From: Sipunculus nudus
Lineage: Eukaryota > Annelida > Sipuncula > Golfingiida > Sipunculidae
Length of the DNA: 64,000 nucleotides
Assembly (NCBI GenBank): GCA_026874595.1
Contig: CM049308.1
Coordinates: 43,221,327 to 43,285,326 of the forward strand
Reading direction: 5' to 3'
Part shown: positions 12,001-26,600 of the stretch, piece after piece
How positions within the stretch are numbered: the stretch's first letter is position 1
How the letters are laid out: each line of letters begins with the position of its first letter
Program-made: the position numbers and the translations under genes
Notes under the pieces: generated by a model
Told to the model about the DNA's origin: nothing
What the model saw: only the letters and a program-made list of their open reading frames with translations
Database searches by the model: none

Positions 12001-15000
12001 CCTCAGTGCATCCAGAATAGCAGACATGTGTACCACTTATTCTTTTTATTGTGATTTTACGAAAAGTAATAATACAATTTTAATGCAGTAACTTGTGTTC
12101 ATACATATGTTATGTAGAGGTATGTATGTAGCCATGCTGGTTCTGTGTATTGATGTTCTATCTCTATACATATCGTATGTTATTCATATGTGTGAGTATA
12201 AGTCTGAACTGCAATGAACTGAGATGTAACTCACTGTTAAGGTTATTTTGTCTCTCCTCTTGAGTTCTAGACATGTTGAGCCATTACAGTAATTCTGGCA
12301 GTAATCCTTGCCCAAAATGGCATTATTTGATCCATTTTATACTTGAAATGTTTCTGCAGTCTTACAGTAGTCTCCATTTCTGGTAATAAAATTGTGTGCC
12401 AGCAGCCCCTTTCTTTTTATTTAGTTGTTGATTGAACAATCTGTGTAACTCAACAAGCACAGCATGTAGTCAGTAGGGATGAACTGTATACAAAATTCTG
12501 AATTTGAGTACTCAATAGGCATTTACCGACTTGGACTCAACTACTCAGTGAGTATCACCTTATGTATTAACACCTTACCTTACTTGGTAAGTATTACCTG
12601 GACATATGGAGTTCATCCTTAGCAGTCAGCACAGTTTACATATTGAAGTTGTTTTACAAATGTTGTTCTGAGTATTCCTGAAGAAATGGATTCAGCACCA
12701 AAACCTGAAAACTATGCACAAACTAAATGGACAGACAGGAGTTGTGACATGTTGAATGGGTTTTGTGAGGTTTCACTGTAAGACTGACCAAATGACTGTT
12801 GGTCTGTGAACAGTTGCGTAGTTACATGCCTAAAAAAATAGATTGTTTTCTTGTGTGTTTGACTGAATGCACTAGGGCTTAGGCTTGGTCTTCATGTATT
12901 AACACCCACCAGTCACTAGCTCTACAGAAATGCTGGCTATAAATATAGCAACACACGGTTTGAATGGTGAAAGCACACTCGTGTTGTAGCAGTTCATATC
13001 ATTCATCTCTCGTAGCCTGCAGGGAACATTGGTCCAAGCAGTGATTGGCCATTTTCCCTTTTTGAAAACTGCTCCAGGCATAGGGATTATGAGTAATGAA
13101 TATCATTGTGTAAAATTGTACATGCAGTGAGTGTCCAGGAGATTTAGCTGTTTTGTTTATATAATATGTTAGTACTTTGTTACAGTACAAAGCCTGAAGT
13201 CTCTTACCATGGAGAAGAAAATACATGTTCGGTTAATTGTGTCTGCAGAAAGTTGGCTGGCCCCAGTGTTCACATGACTGGACCAATACCCTAGCTGACT
13301 CTGACTTGACTTGTGTAGTGACCACTACCCTAGCTGACTCCGACTTGACTTGTATAGTTACCACTTCCCTAGCTAGCTCTGACTTGACTTGTATAGTTAC
13401 CACTATCCTAGCTGACTCTGACTTGACTAGTATAGTTACCACTACCGTAGCTGACTCTGACTTGACTAGTATAGTTACCACTACCTTAGCTGACTCTGAC
13501 TTGACTTGTGTAGTGACCACAACCCTAGCTGACTCCGACTTGACTTGTATAGTTACCACTACCCTAGCTAACTCTGACTTGACTTGTATAGTTACCACTG
13601 TCCTAGCTGACTCCGACTTGACTAGTATAGTTACCACTACCTTAGCTGACTCTGACTTGACTTGTATAGTTACCACTATCCTAGCTGACTCTGACTTGAC
13701 TAGTATAGTTACCACTACCTTAGCTGACTATGACTTGACTTGTATAGTTACCACTACCCCAGCTGACTCTGACTTGACTTGTGTAGTGACCACTAACCCA
13801 GCTTACTCTGACTTATGTAGTGACCACTACCCTAGCTGACTCTGACTTGACTTGTATAGTTACCACAACCATAGCTGCCTCTTACTTGACTTGTATAGTA
13901 ACCCCTACCCTAGCTGACTCTGACTTAATTAGCTTGTATAGACTCTAAAATTAGTTAATACACAATGAACTTTTGAATATGGTTATTTTGACCTAAAAGG
14001 TAGATGTTATCACAAAAATTACAAACCACAATTTAAAAAGGTGTTATAGGAATCCCTAATAAACTATGTCAAGATAAGACAACCCCTGTGGGGCCAGTGC
14101 AAGCATGTTGCAAGTTGATATGATAAACCCAGCAGCTCAGAAAGTCTGCTCTAGCTAATACAGGTGTTTTATTAAGCCAGAGATAGAGATTAAGTGCTGA
14201 TAACCAGTGATTTGACCATCTTGTTAGAGACACCAGTATAGTTGGGTCAATATCAAATTATTTACAGCTGTTCATTGTCAGAATGTGTAGGGGTATTGTG
14301 GCACATCCTAGCAGTTGAATAGTTTGCCCATGTTTGCTGGAACCATGCAACACATGGCGTGCTTGCCATTCTGGCGAGAGTTCACAGGAACTACTTGTGA
14401 TAACGGTAGAGAGGCATTAGTCTTGAAGATTTATAACTTGGAAAGTTGACTGGTGTGGTACTTCTGATAATCTACCTCACTAATAAATTATCAGGGGTTG
14501 TTACTCAGGGTACAGGCCAGCTTCAGGTCAAAGGGGTTACAAAGTTGTACTGGTGTTTATCATTAAGCAAGCATCAGTTTACCCAGGTTTAGACTGTGTT
14601 TCCTTTTCTTTCCTCTGGAAGGGTATAAAATGGTATCAGCCTCACCTGTGGTCTGAGTTCTTATTACTTCAGAAGAATTTTTAACCAGCCTTCTGTTTGT
14701 CTGGAATTTTATAAGTCTCGTGTGGAATGATGTTACTTTAACTGAGATCCTGTGGTCGTGGAGGTTTGCTTGGTTTTACAGGCCAGCATATTGATCCCAG
14801 CTTCAGTGGGTCTGCTACTTAAATTGTGTCATTAATAATCTTGAGGTCCCAATCAGCACTCAGCTTCATTATGGCATTTGGCCTCTGGATATCAAAAATT
14901 TAAATGGCTTAAATAAAACATACAATTTCACATATTGAATGGTATTGGCAAATGTCCACTGGATACAAACAATTTAAATGGCTGAAACCTTCATGGATTG

Positions 15001-17521
15001 AAGGAGATGACAAATGTGTTGGCTCATTTCATGCACATATTAACAGATATTTTGTGTTTGAGCCTTTACATTATTAAGCATGAGTTGTATGGAACCAGCT
15101 GGAAATACATTGATAATTACTTAGTGGCGGTTTGTTAGGGGAAAGTTGCATTATGAATATGGCTGGGTAGATACGCCTGTGTAAATCACACTAACTAGCC
15201 TTGGGCTCCACAGGCGAGTTGTTTTGGTGAAATGTTTATGGGCCTCACATGACCTCCTCACTACGGCTTCCTGGAGCATATTAAAGGTCCTGGTGGAAAA
15301 ATGGCAGAGGCCCTGATTTATTCTCTTAATAGCTTTGATAAACCAAGTTTGGAAGCCTCCAGTTTTCACCCCTGTATACTTGAAATCCTTCACATGAATT
15401 ATGAGCTTGATTCTGGCCATTGGTGCACATGCGGCCAGTGCTAATTAGACAAGCGTACTCAATGTCTGCACACTGCCCGACTAAGGTGGTGACTGAAACC
15501 ATCAAATGGTGTCACATGTTAAATATAAATACTGACCACATCTAAATATATTCCAATATAATCACAAGGTAGCTACTGTCTCTGTGAATATGTCTTGGTT
15601 AACAACTGGGAATAATTGTCAATAATTCATTTTAACTATTGGTTTAAATGGTCTTTATGTCCAGAGGGGCTACCTGTTAATTATTGCTGGTGCCCTAAGT
15701 CCCAGTCATCCTTTAAGAGAAACCCTTGTAGACATTAACTTTGTTTATTCTGTTGCATACACAGGTTACAGTTTGTTAGTTAAACTTTAAGATCATGTTT
15801 AGTAACACAAATACTAATGTACTTACCTTGAAAATTATACAAAAGTAGAGGCAACAGTGGACGTTGATGCTAGTTATTACTGATGCAGGTTACATGCTCC
15901 TTGAGACTGCTTTTCCAGATCCTTACTGGTACTAATATTCCTTTATTCGATCAGCAGTAATATGTATGTCTTCCTTCACCAGATCCAGGAGTATAGATAC
16001 TGCTAAGAACTTAAATCTCTGCCATGACTTCCCCTCTTGATGATCACTTTGAGGTCATTTAATACATGTTTCTTTATACATTGAACAAATAATTGATAAT
16101 TTTAATTAAATGAAACTTTAATGATTGGATTTGTAAAATAAAAACAAAAATGGTAGGTTGTTAGATATATGTTAGTTTGTGTCTAATGAACTATATAAAA
16201 ACCAACGTGTTGATTCATGTCTCGATCCGTATGTACCAAAATTAAACGTTCTGTTTATCACCTAATGAAATATAGTGCGTATTTGACATTATAATTTGTG
16301 AAATAGGCATAACACCCTGTATTTTAAGTGTACAATTAAATATACCAGTGCAAACCAGTTCCAGTGAATGTATTGGGAGATTTAACAAAATATACCAAAA
16401 CCTTTATGTTATGAATAATGTATTTTTAAAATATTCCGAAACTTATGTGTAAACTTCCCTTCTGCAGCTCCCTCCATGGACCGCTAGGATGCAAAGACAT
16501 CCTTTATTGTAGTTAATAAAATTAATCATGTACATTAAATTGAAAAGTCCAATGTGGAAATCTCAGATTGCTAAATGAAACTCATAATGTAAATTTTGAA
16601 GGGAGAACTGCCAGATTGGTAAATACTTGCAGCATGGTTTTCTCTCAAAGCAGACAAAACTTTTTTAAAGAGGTTAGTAAAATTCTCAACTCAGGGATTT
16701 ACATTGTAGGTAGCTGTAGCTTTCGGGTGACAGACAAAAGCCCACCCTGACAAAAGCCCACCCTGACAAAGGCCCACTGGACAAGAGCCCACTGGATAAA
16801 AACCCACCCCTAAAAGTGCAAACCTGGACAAAAGCCCACCCTTGAATAAAATGTAAAATTAAATGATTTTATTGTGTTTTTCTTAAGTTTTTTTTAAATA
16901 CTGTGATACTGTGTGGAAGAGTATAAATATTATGATTAACATATATAAACATACACATAATAATATGAAGATTAACATCCCAATATATATTATACCTAAT
17001 AAGCCCACTGATGTAATTGTTTTTACAGGAAATACGTATACATTATATTATATAAATATTCTATATTAATTATGATTTATATATATATATATATATATTT
17101 TGTTTTATTATATGTTTTAATATATGTTGGATTTTTAATATAATATTCTTAGTACAATTATCATTCTTTTATGATTATATTATTTTATAATATATAATTT
17201 ATAATATATATGTCTCTGTTATTAGTTTAGGAGAACCCTAGGCATTCTCTTTGATGTTTGTGTTTGTTTTGATTACATCACTTTAGCTGTAGAGACCTCA
17301 ATCAGAAACCAATTAGCTACTTAGCCTGATTATTTGCTCAAAAGATTGGGTGTCACATTTCCCTTTGTAGAACATAAAGATCACAAGTATAATTATAATT
17401 AACATATAAATTATATAATTTTGGTTAACATATAAATTATAACTAATTAGCCTATTGAAATTTTTTAATTTACATGAAATATATATATCATTATATATTA
17501 TATATTATGTATATGCAATAT

Positions 17522-17557
<36 letters not shown>

Positions 17558-17624
17558 GTGATCTATAAAGTGATCTATGAAAAATATAATTATTATAATA
17601 ATATACATAAATATTATGTATATG

Positions 17625-17694
<70 letters not shown>

Positions 17695-20600
17695 TGATCC
17701 TTAAAGTGATCTATGAAAAATATAAATATAACACATATATGTTCACTTATATATATTTATATATCTGTTTTAGCAAGCTGTGGATAGATATATAACAGAT
17801 ATATATGCATGTATATGAACACATAAACATTTATAATACTTGTCATAAGTATAAAAAATGTTACATACATTTAGAAAATGATACAGATGTATTTAAAAAA
17901 CTTTAGAAAACATGATAAAATCATTAAAATTTATATTTTAGTCAAGGGTGGGCTTTTGTCCAGGTTTGCACCTTTAGGGGTGTGTTTTTGTCCAGTGGGC
18001 TCTTGTCCGGTGGGCCTTTGTCAGGGTGGGCTTTTGTCAGGGTGGGCCTTTGCCCTACACCCGTAGCTTTCAAGTGGATTTCACGATCATCATCAGCAGT
18101 CTGGTGCCCCTGTTATTAGGTTGAATGTTGGTGCACTAGAACCATCTCTTATTTGCCTTTGTGACCTGTGAGTTAATTTCTTTGTAATTAATAAGGATAT
18201 CACTTCTCATGCCTGTATCAGTCATGCAGTTTTCATAATTTTTGCCTACTTTTTGTGGTCACAGATATATAGCATATAGAAGGTTTATATAGATTAATTA
18301 GATTTATATTATAGATTAATATTTTATATTATAGATTTAAATTTTATATTTATATTATAGATTTATTGAGATTCAGGACTTCAGGAGTCTGTAAATATAT
18401 GTATGGTGTAAATGCTTTGAACATGTTATATATGGCAGATTATACAGTATTTTTAACATTCTTTGGAGTCCTTTGAATAGAGACAAAAAATGCTCCTTTA
18501 TTGCATGTACGATCATTGTAGGAGCACAAGCTGCATCACATTTATTTAAAACTAAGAGAATAGGAAACTATACATGCAGGACAGACTTAGTAATGATATT
18601 GCTAAATGGTTGTTGTGTTAGGATTTACATTTTCAAGTACAACGAAATAAGAAAACCTTTTTTCTGTGCGTCAGGATTTATATTTGTCTGTCATAGGTAA
18701 ATTGAGATGATTACCGTGACCGGTGAGATCCTTGTTCTAATTCTCAGCCAGACCACCTCTTTCTGGAATCTCTTCTTTGTAAAAGAAACCAGAACAGAAG
18801 CACATATACATGTCATCAGATCACCAGAGTGCAATATTACATAGTTCAATAACAAGCATGCAAGCATTATAAACAGCAGTAGTTGTGAGGGAGCGGGCCG
18901 GCATGCCTTTGATGTGCTGTATGAGATTAGAGATGAGAGATTCCTAATTTGAGTGGTGTTACAGTGAGCCCTGTAATTGGCTGTCAGGTCTCCAGGAGAG
19001 GCCTTTATGTAATGTCACTGACCATAAAGGCTGAGTCAAAATAAATTCAAATCTCATGTATAATATCACAGAATCTATCACCCCATATATAGAACCACAG
19101 GGGCATGTGTGCTGCAGACACACACCAGGGTCACTGGAGAATTAAGTGTGAGAAAACATCACAAAAGATCTCAATAGAAAGCCTGTCATGGCAGCTGGGA
19201 AGTTTACAATAAGCACAGTTTTGTGATCCAATATCTGCTGGATGAGGGGTCTTTCATGTGGAAATACCTGGTTGTCACCTGAGGATTTCTTTGAAGTCAA
19301 GTTGCACCAAGAGCACCTAGACCAGTGGCAATCACAATACTCCACACATCATTTGGACTGTCAGTCCCAATCACATGGTCAAGTACACTTTGAATAGTGG
19401 ACCTTGTGGTCACCCACAGAATCAAGCTGGTCTGGCACTTATTTGTATTTGAAATTTCTGCAGTCCCCCCAGAGGTTAATTATGTGCTCACCTTTGGCTT
19501 ACCTGGCCTATGTTTAATGATGATATTGTAATGTCTGCTTGAGTTCCTATGACTGGTTCTATCTGATCTTGCCTTAGTTTATTAAGTATATCAGAAAGTG
19601 GTCACATCCTGGTGTGAAGATTTTAGTTGTATGCACAAAGAAGAAAATACAGCAGTACAATAACGTCTGATGTAGAGGAGTCTGGAGCATCAAAGGGACA
19701 ATTGTTTTTGAGCCTCTGTACGAGTCAAATCTGTCATTGAGTTTATTGTTGGTGTCCCAGAATGGTTATCACTTGTGTGAATAAATCTATGGATTAAAAT
19801 TAAAGAAAATAATCTGTAGAGTCAGCACAGATTAAATGAAGCACCACATTATGAAACCAGTGAACTTTACATTTGTGCTAATGATAGAGGTGTGTTATAA
19901 AACTGCTGCTTTCTACATTCATGAGACCTGAGCCATGATATAGTATTGGTGTCCAGTCAGTGTCTGTGTTTCTTGTCCACTTGGTCAGGGAATGAACCTC
20001 TTGCTATAAATGGCCATCAAACATGAGGTGTCAGGGGTGATAAATGTTTTACTTTCATTTGAATTAATAGGGATAGAATATCTATTTGACTGGCATGTCC
20101 AGCATTAGAAACTATATTACACAGCCTGAACTTAAGTATGAGAGTCCTGTTGTGTCACCAGTTTTAATCTTTTTCATTTTTTTCTTTTAAGACATGGGGG
20201 AAAAACAGCAAATCATTATATAAAGAGTAGTTCTAAGAAAGTCACTAATGAAAAGTCAGCAGTTTTCCAGGTTTTATGTGTTACTTGTTTAAAATAATTA
20301 TAAATCACTTATTTACCAAAAAAAAGCAAGCAGTTGAAGTACTGTATTGAACAAAATGAAGGTAATATTATACTACTGGTTTGTGAAGAAAATAATACTT
20401 TGCTTCTTTAAAGTTATTGCTTCTGAGTCCCTCTTGTTGTCAAATATCAAACAAGTTTCTTCAGCAGATACCATATTTATAGATGACATGCATGAGGAGA
20501 AATGAACATTTTCTCATGTGTAGTGTGAGGTGGTGTGTCGATCATCAGCATCCAGGGGACTCACATCACTCCTCCACTCGCATCCGTGTTGAAGCTGTCA

Positions 20601-23600
20601 AATCAACATCTAATTAATGTCACCTTGGATGCCCCCAGTATACACATGTTCTTTGTGGGTCAGGAGTAGATACAAGTACTAGTCTTTCATGAGCTTGTTA
20701 TGACAGATGACTGTTTGAATGATAAATAAGGTAATTAAGCCTTTCCACTTGACCTTTCAATCCATGCTTTTTCTTCCAGATTAAATGGTATAATACATTG
20801 TAATGTAATTGTATCAATACATCAGGTGGCCATCTGTGGAGGCATGTGTCAAGGGCAATCTAAAAACCCTGGCTCATCCCTTACATGTCATGTCTGCTGG
20901 CTGGCATGGCCTACTTTACATGTGCTTTTAGCAGGTGTGACATAATGGTTCAGCTTGAGTGTTACTCTGATTTGAGTTCATCCTCTACATTTCACGGCAC
21001 ATTGTGACAGACCCTATGAAGGGCCACTATCCGTAATTATCCTTTGATGCCTGGCAGCTCCAATGATACCTTCAGGGTTTGTTGAAGTACTTAAACAACT
21101 TGTATGACTCACTGACCCTGGCGTTTTTCTCATAGATTTGAGAACAGATGGTAGGATTCCTGTTGGGTGTATTGGTTCAGTATTTTAGTGTGTAGGATTC
21201 ACTAAACTTTGGAGAATACAAAACAGAATTAGCAACAGGCAGTCATAGCTTAAATGAAACTCTGTGTATGTGATCTTTTACATATTAAAGAGATAAACAT
21301 ATAAATATATATTAAAAGAAGTAAACATTTTTATATATTTACTGGGAGCCAAAAGAGAGTGGAGCTTTAGGGTTCTAACTTCATGTATAGGTAAGACTTG
21401 ATGGTGGCTGACAGGTGAACCATGTATAACCAGGTATCTGAATCATTCTTCACCAGTACACATGAGCTGGGTCATAACCTTCAGGATCCGGCATTCTGTA
21501 ACCAGTTAGATTATAGCAGAACAATGTCCCATGGAGAAGAGAAGCTTATAACACATTCAGGTTCATCCAGGGGAGGCACCAGGCATGCGGTTTAATGATT
21601 CCCCTTATATTGTATTACATAATACTCTCATTGGAATAGTTTTGTGCTACTAAAATCATACACTTTGTCAAAGTTTCTGTTTCCAATAGAAAATAAGTGA
21701 CCTTGCTAGGGATCCTTCCAATAGTCTTAAAAAATGGAAGGCTCTCACATCCTGAGAGACATGCTGCCCTTGGACCAGCTGGCTAACTGCTCTCACATCC
21801 TGAGAGACATGCTGCCCTTGGACCTGCTGGCTAACTGCTCTCACATCCTGAGAGACATGCTGCCCTTGGACCAGCTGGCTAACTGCTCTTATATCATCAG
21901 AGATATGCTGCCCTTGGACCTGCTGACTAACTGCTCTTACATCATGAGAGACATGCTGCCCTTGGACCAGCTGGCTAACTGCTCTTACATCATGAGAGAC
22001 ATGCTGCCCTTGGACCTGCTGGCTAACTGCTCTCACATCTAGAAGGCACATGTTGCCCTAAGACCAGCTGCCCTTGGACCATGCTGCTCCTATTCACATG
22101 ATACAAAATATAAGAGAATATGCCATACCCAACTTCCTTATTAAGTTATGCTACAGTATCAATATGAGAATATTAAATCAACTTACATTGGGGAGGGGAT
22201 ATGAAGGGGACCCCTTAGCCATTGCATTACTAAAATATTTAACAATGAGGCCTCAATTGTTCAATTCAAATGCTACATAACCTTTGATGACTTCTTTGGT
22301 GATCTTAATTCCTGAAGGAGTTACATATATAGAACTCCATTGAGACAGAATCCAAACATGCTTAGAGGTTTACATTTAACTAAGTCTAAAGAAATGTTTA
22401 GTCAGAGAAGATAGATTTGAAAACAAATGAATAAGAATAAGTAACTGTGAGTAATTGTTGTTAGTGATTTAGCCCCTGAATAAGGATGAGTTACTGTGTG
22501 ACGTTGTTAGTGATTTAGCCCATGAATAAGGATCAGTTACTGTGAGACGTTGTTAGTGATTTAGCCCCTAAATAAGGATCAGGTACTGTGAGATGTTAGT
22601 GATTTAGCCCCTGAATATGGATGAGTTACTGTGTGACGTTGTTAGTGATTTAGCCCCTGAATATGGATCAGTTACTGTGAGATGATGTTGTTACTGATTT
22701 AGCCCCTGAACAAGGATGAGTTACTTTGAGACGTTGTTAGTGATTTAGCCCCTGAATAAGGATCAGGTACTGTGAGATGTTAGTGATTTAGCCCCTGAAT
22801 AAGGATGAGTTACTTTGAGGCATTGTTACCTATTTAGCCCCTTAATAAGGATGAGTTACTTTGAGACGTTAGTGATTTAGCCTCTGAATAAGGATGAGTT
22901 ACTTTGAGAAATTGTTGTTAGTGATTTATCACCTGAATAAGGATGACTTACTTTGTGACACTGTTGTTAGTGATTTAGCCCCTGAATATGGATGAGTTAC
23001 TGTGTAACGTTGTTAGTGATTTAGCCCCTGAATATGGATCAGTTACTGTGAGATGATGTTGTTACTGATTTAGCCCCTGAATAAGGATGAGTAACTTTGA
23101 GACATTGTTGTTATTGATTTAGCCCCTGAATAAGGATCAGGTACTGTGAGATGTTAGTGATTTAGCCCCTGAATAAGGATGAGTTACTTTGAGGCATTGT
23201 TACCTATTTAGCCCCTGAATAAGGATGAGTTACTTTGAGATGTTAGTGATTTAGCCTCTGAATAAGGATGAGTTACTTTGAGACATTGTTGTTAGTGATT
23301 TATCACCTGAATAAGGATGACTTACTTTGAGACACTGTTGTTAGTGATTTAGCCCCTGAATATGGATGAGTTACTGTGTGACGTTGTTAGTGATTTAGCC
23401 CCTGAATATGGATCAGTTACTGTGAGATGATGTTGTTACTGATTTAGCCCCTGAATAAGGATGAGTAACTTTGAGACATTGTTGTTAGTGATTTAGCCCC
23501 TGAATAAGGATCAGGTACTGTGAGATGTTAGTGATTTAGCCCCTGAATAAGGATGAGTTACTTTGAGGCATTGTTACCTATTTAGCCCCTGAATAAGGAT

Positions 23601-26600
23601 GAGTTACTTTGAGACGTTAGTGATTTAGCCTCTGAATAAGGATGAGTTACTTTGAGACATTGTTGTTAGTGATTTATCACCTGAATAAGGATGACTTACT
23701 TTGAGACACTGTTGTTTGTGATTTAGCCCCTGAATAAGGATGAGTTACTGTGAGACGTTGTTAGCTATTTAGCCCCTGAATAAGGATGAGTTACTGTGAG
23801 AGATTGTTGTTAGTGATTTTACCCTGCATTACTTTCCTGAATATAATATATAGTATTTATATAGCGCCAATTTTCCAGTGGTCAGACTCACAGTGCAATT
23901 CACACACACACACATTTTTCATTGAAATCTACTCCCTAGGCCATGTGCCTGACCCAAGAAAAAAAATTATGTATATTAATAACCAAAAGCTTGCCGAAAG
24001 AGGAATAACTTTTTCAATTAGTTTTAAATGATACAAGAGTTGGATATTTTCTTTGTGTTATAGGAAAAGAATTCCAGACTTTTGGGGCTATGAAACAGAA
24101 GGAACATTCACCGACTTTCATATTACATTTGGTACTTTACTTTTTAGAAGATTTCCGCCAGCCAAGCACAGCAAATGCAAAGGCTGATAGGTTTTTAATT
24201 TTTCAGACAAATATGATGGAAGTGAGCAATCAAAATGGCGGTAAACAAAAATATGACTGACCAGGCAGGATCCTGACCTATATTCTGAGATTTGTCAGAG
24301 GGGTCATCTCCACTCTGGTTGAACTTTATCTGGGTAGAATGCTCCCCATGATTGCTATTCTATTATTGACACCATTTGGGTTTGTTTTTCTTTGTAGAAC
24401 AGTGGATGGCCTCTTCCTCTGTGACTATAATTTGTATCAGCTTCTGCCAGCACTGTAACAGGAGACATCTTTATATACCTAACAGATTTCATTGTTTAGT
24501 GAGGCAGTTTCAGATGACTGTTAATTGATATGCATTTCTACTGTGATAAGCAAGGAACTCTGCAGAGGCAGTTTGCAATTCTCTAAGGACTAAACCACTG
24601 ATAGTAATTAGCAGGGGCAGGCATGACAGGGAGCCATAGTAACTCTCACAAGTAGTTAAGTGGGGGAATTTGATCACATCCTCCCTGCAGAATGCACGTA
24701 CTGAACATACCTCATATGAAATGTCTGTCACACAGGCACCTGTCTAAAGTTTGACTCTGTATAGACTCTGTATATCAAGCTTCATGTCCGTTCCTCCTAT
24801 CTATGTGTCCCTGTCTATAGTTCTATGGAAACTACTGTGAAATATCTCCAGAAACACAGGGAAAGGTATACCAAATGGGTGACCCATTTGAATTTTTAGT
24901 TACAATTCATGCACATCATAGCTGTTAGCATTTTCTCTTATATAATACAAACTGTGATCATGTAACATTATAATTTTTCCTGCTAATTTACTCATATTTG
25001 AGCTGCCAATCCAGCTTCCTGTTCAGCATTCTGAGTATAAAGTCTTATGTAATGTTAAATGATAATGTCATAGTCATATGTAAAACTCAGGGGTACTCAT
25101 CTCAAGCCAGACCCATTGACTTCTGAATACTGCTCAATGCTTATCTGAGCTGCTGTAATTATGAGGTGTTTGTTAGTGTGTTTATTTATATACTTATTAT
25201 CAGGTGGATAATTCAGTGTGACTCAAGAAGGAATTTCATATTTCATGAGAGAAGTCACTGGCATAGCCTAGGTAATTGCACTGCTGTGTAGTTCCAGTTG
25301 TTTTATATAATTTTTTTTGTCTGACTGCATATTAAGTAAATGGAAAAGAATAATGAATGCTAACTGTCACACTGAGAATCTATTCTCCAAACTCTACTGA
25401 GAGTATATCATGGCAGTATCTCAGGGCTGGCTGGGCAGGATGTTTAGTATATGTGGCTGTTTAGCACTACAGGAGCCAGATTGGTGAATGACCGATGGGA
25501 GTTATAAATGATCGAGTTTGATTTCCATTGTATCTCCACACAACAAGGAAGCAAAGACATGACAAAAGTTGGTGATCTGAGAGGATATTGCTGGCTTCAG
25601 CATTCCAAGTGTGGTCGGTTGTGGAGAGACTGTGGTCTGTGACCTGCTTCCCTTGGTTATGGATTGTATTGATTTCTTCACCACTTGCCATCTTCATGGA
25701 CTGGACAAGGCTGAATCAGGGCACTGTGAAGGCTTCCAATAATTCAACAGTCATTCTGATAGAAAGGCTTAGTTGTCAGCTACATCAGCTCATCTGACAG
25801 AGTCATTTACAACGTCCCATGTCAACCACCTCCATCTTGACATTTGTAAACAGGAAATCTGTGAGAAAACACTAATATGCCCAGTGTCACAGGGCATCAT
25901 GTCCACATACTGGCCCACAGGGCATATGATGTCCACATACCCACCCAACAAGGCATGATGTCCACATACCCACCGACAAGGCATGATGTCCACATACCCA
26001 CCCCACAGGGCATGATGTTCACATACCAACCCCACAATACATGATGTCCATGTGCCTTCCCCACTGGGCATGATATCCACATACCTACCTGACAGGGCAT
26101 CTTATCCACATACCCACCACACAGGGCATCATGTCAACATACCAAACCCACAGGGCATGTTGTCCACATATCCACCCTACAGGGCATGATGTCCACATGC
26201 CCACCCCACAGGGCATCTTGTCCACATACCCACTCTACAGGGCATGATGTCCACATACCCACCCTACAGGGCATGATGTCCACCTACCCACCCCACAGGG
26301 CATTATGTCTACCTACCCACCCAACAGGGCATGATGTCCAAATTCCCACCCTACAGGGCATGATGTCCACATACCCACCCTACAGGGCATGATGTCCACA
26401 TACCCACCCTACAGGGCATGATGTCCACCTGCCCACCCCACAGGGCATGATGTCTACCTACCCACCCAACAGGGCATCATGTCCACATACCCACCCTACA
26501 GGGCATGATGTCCACATACCCTTCCTACAGGGCATGATGTCCACCTGCCCACCCCACAGGGCATGATGTCTACCTACCCACCCAACAGGGCATCATGTCC

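Noticed and set aside
17505-17795. Ile/Tyr-rich frames on both strands
   Set aside because: Direct translations of TA microsatellites inside the transposon.
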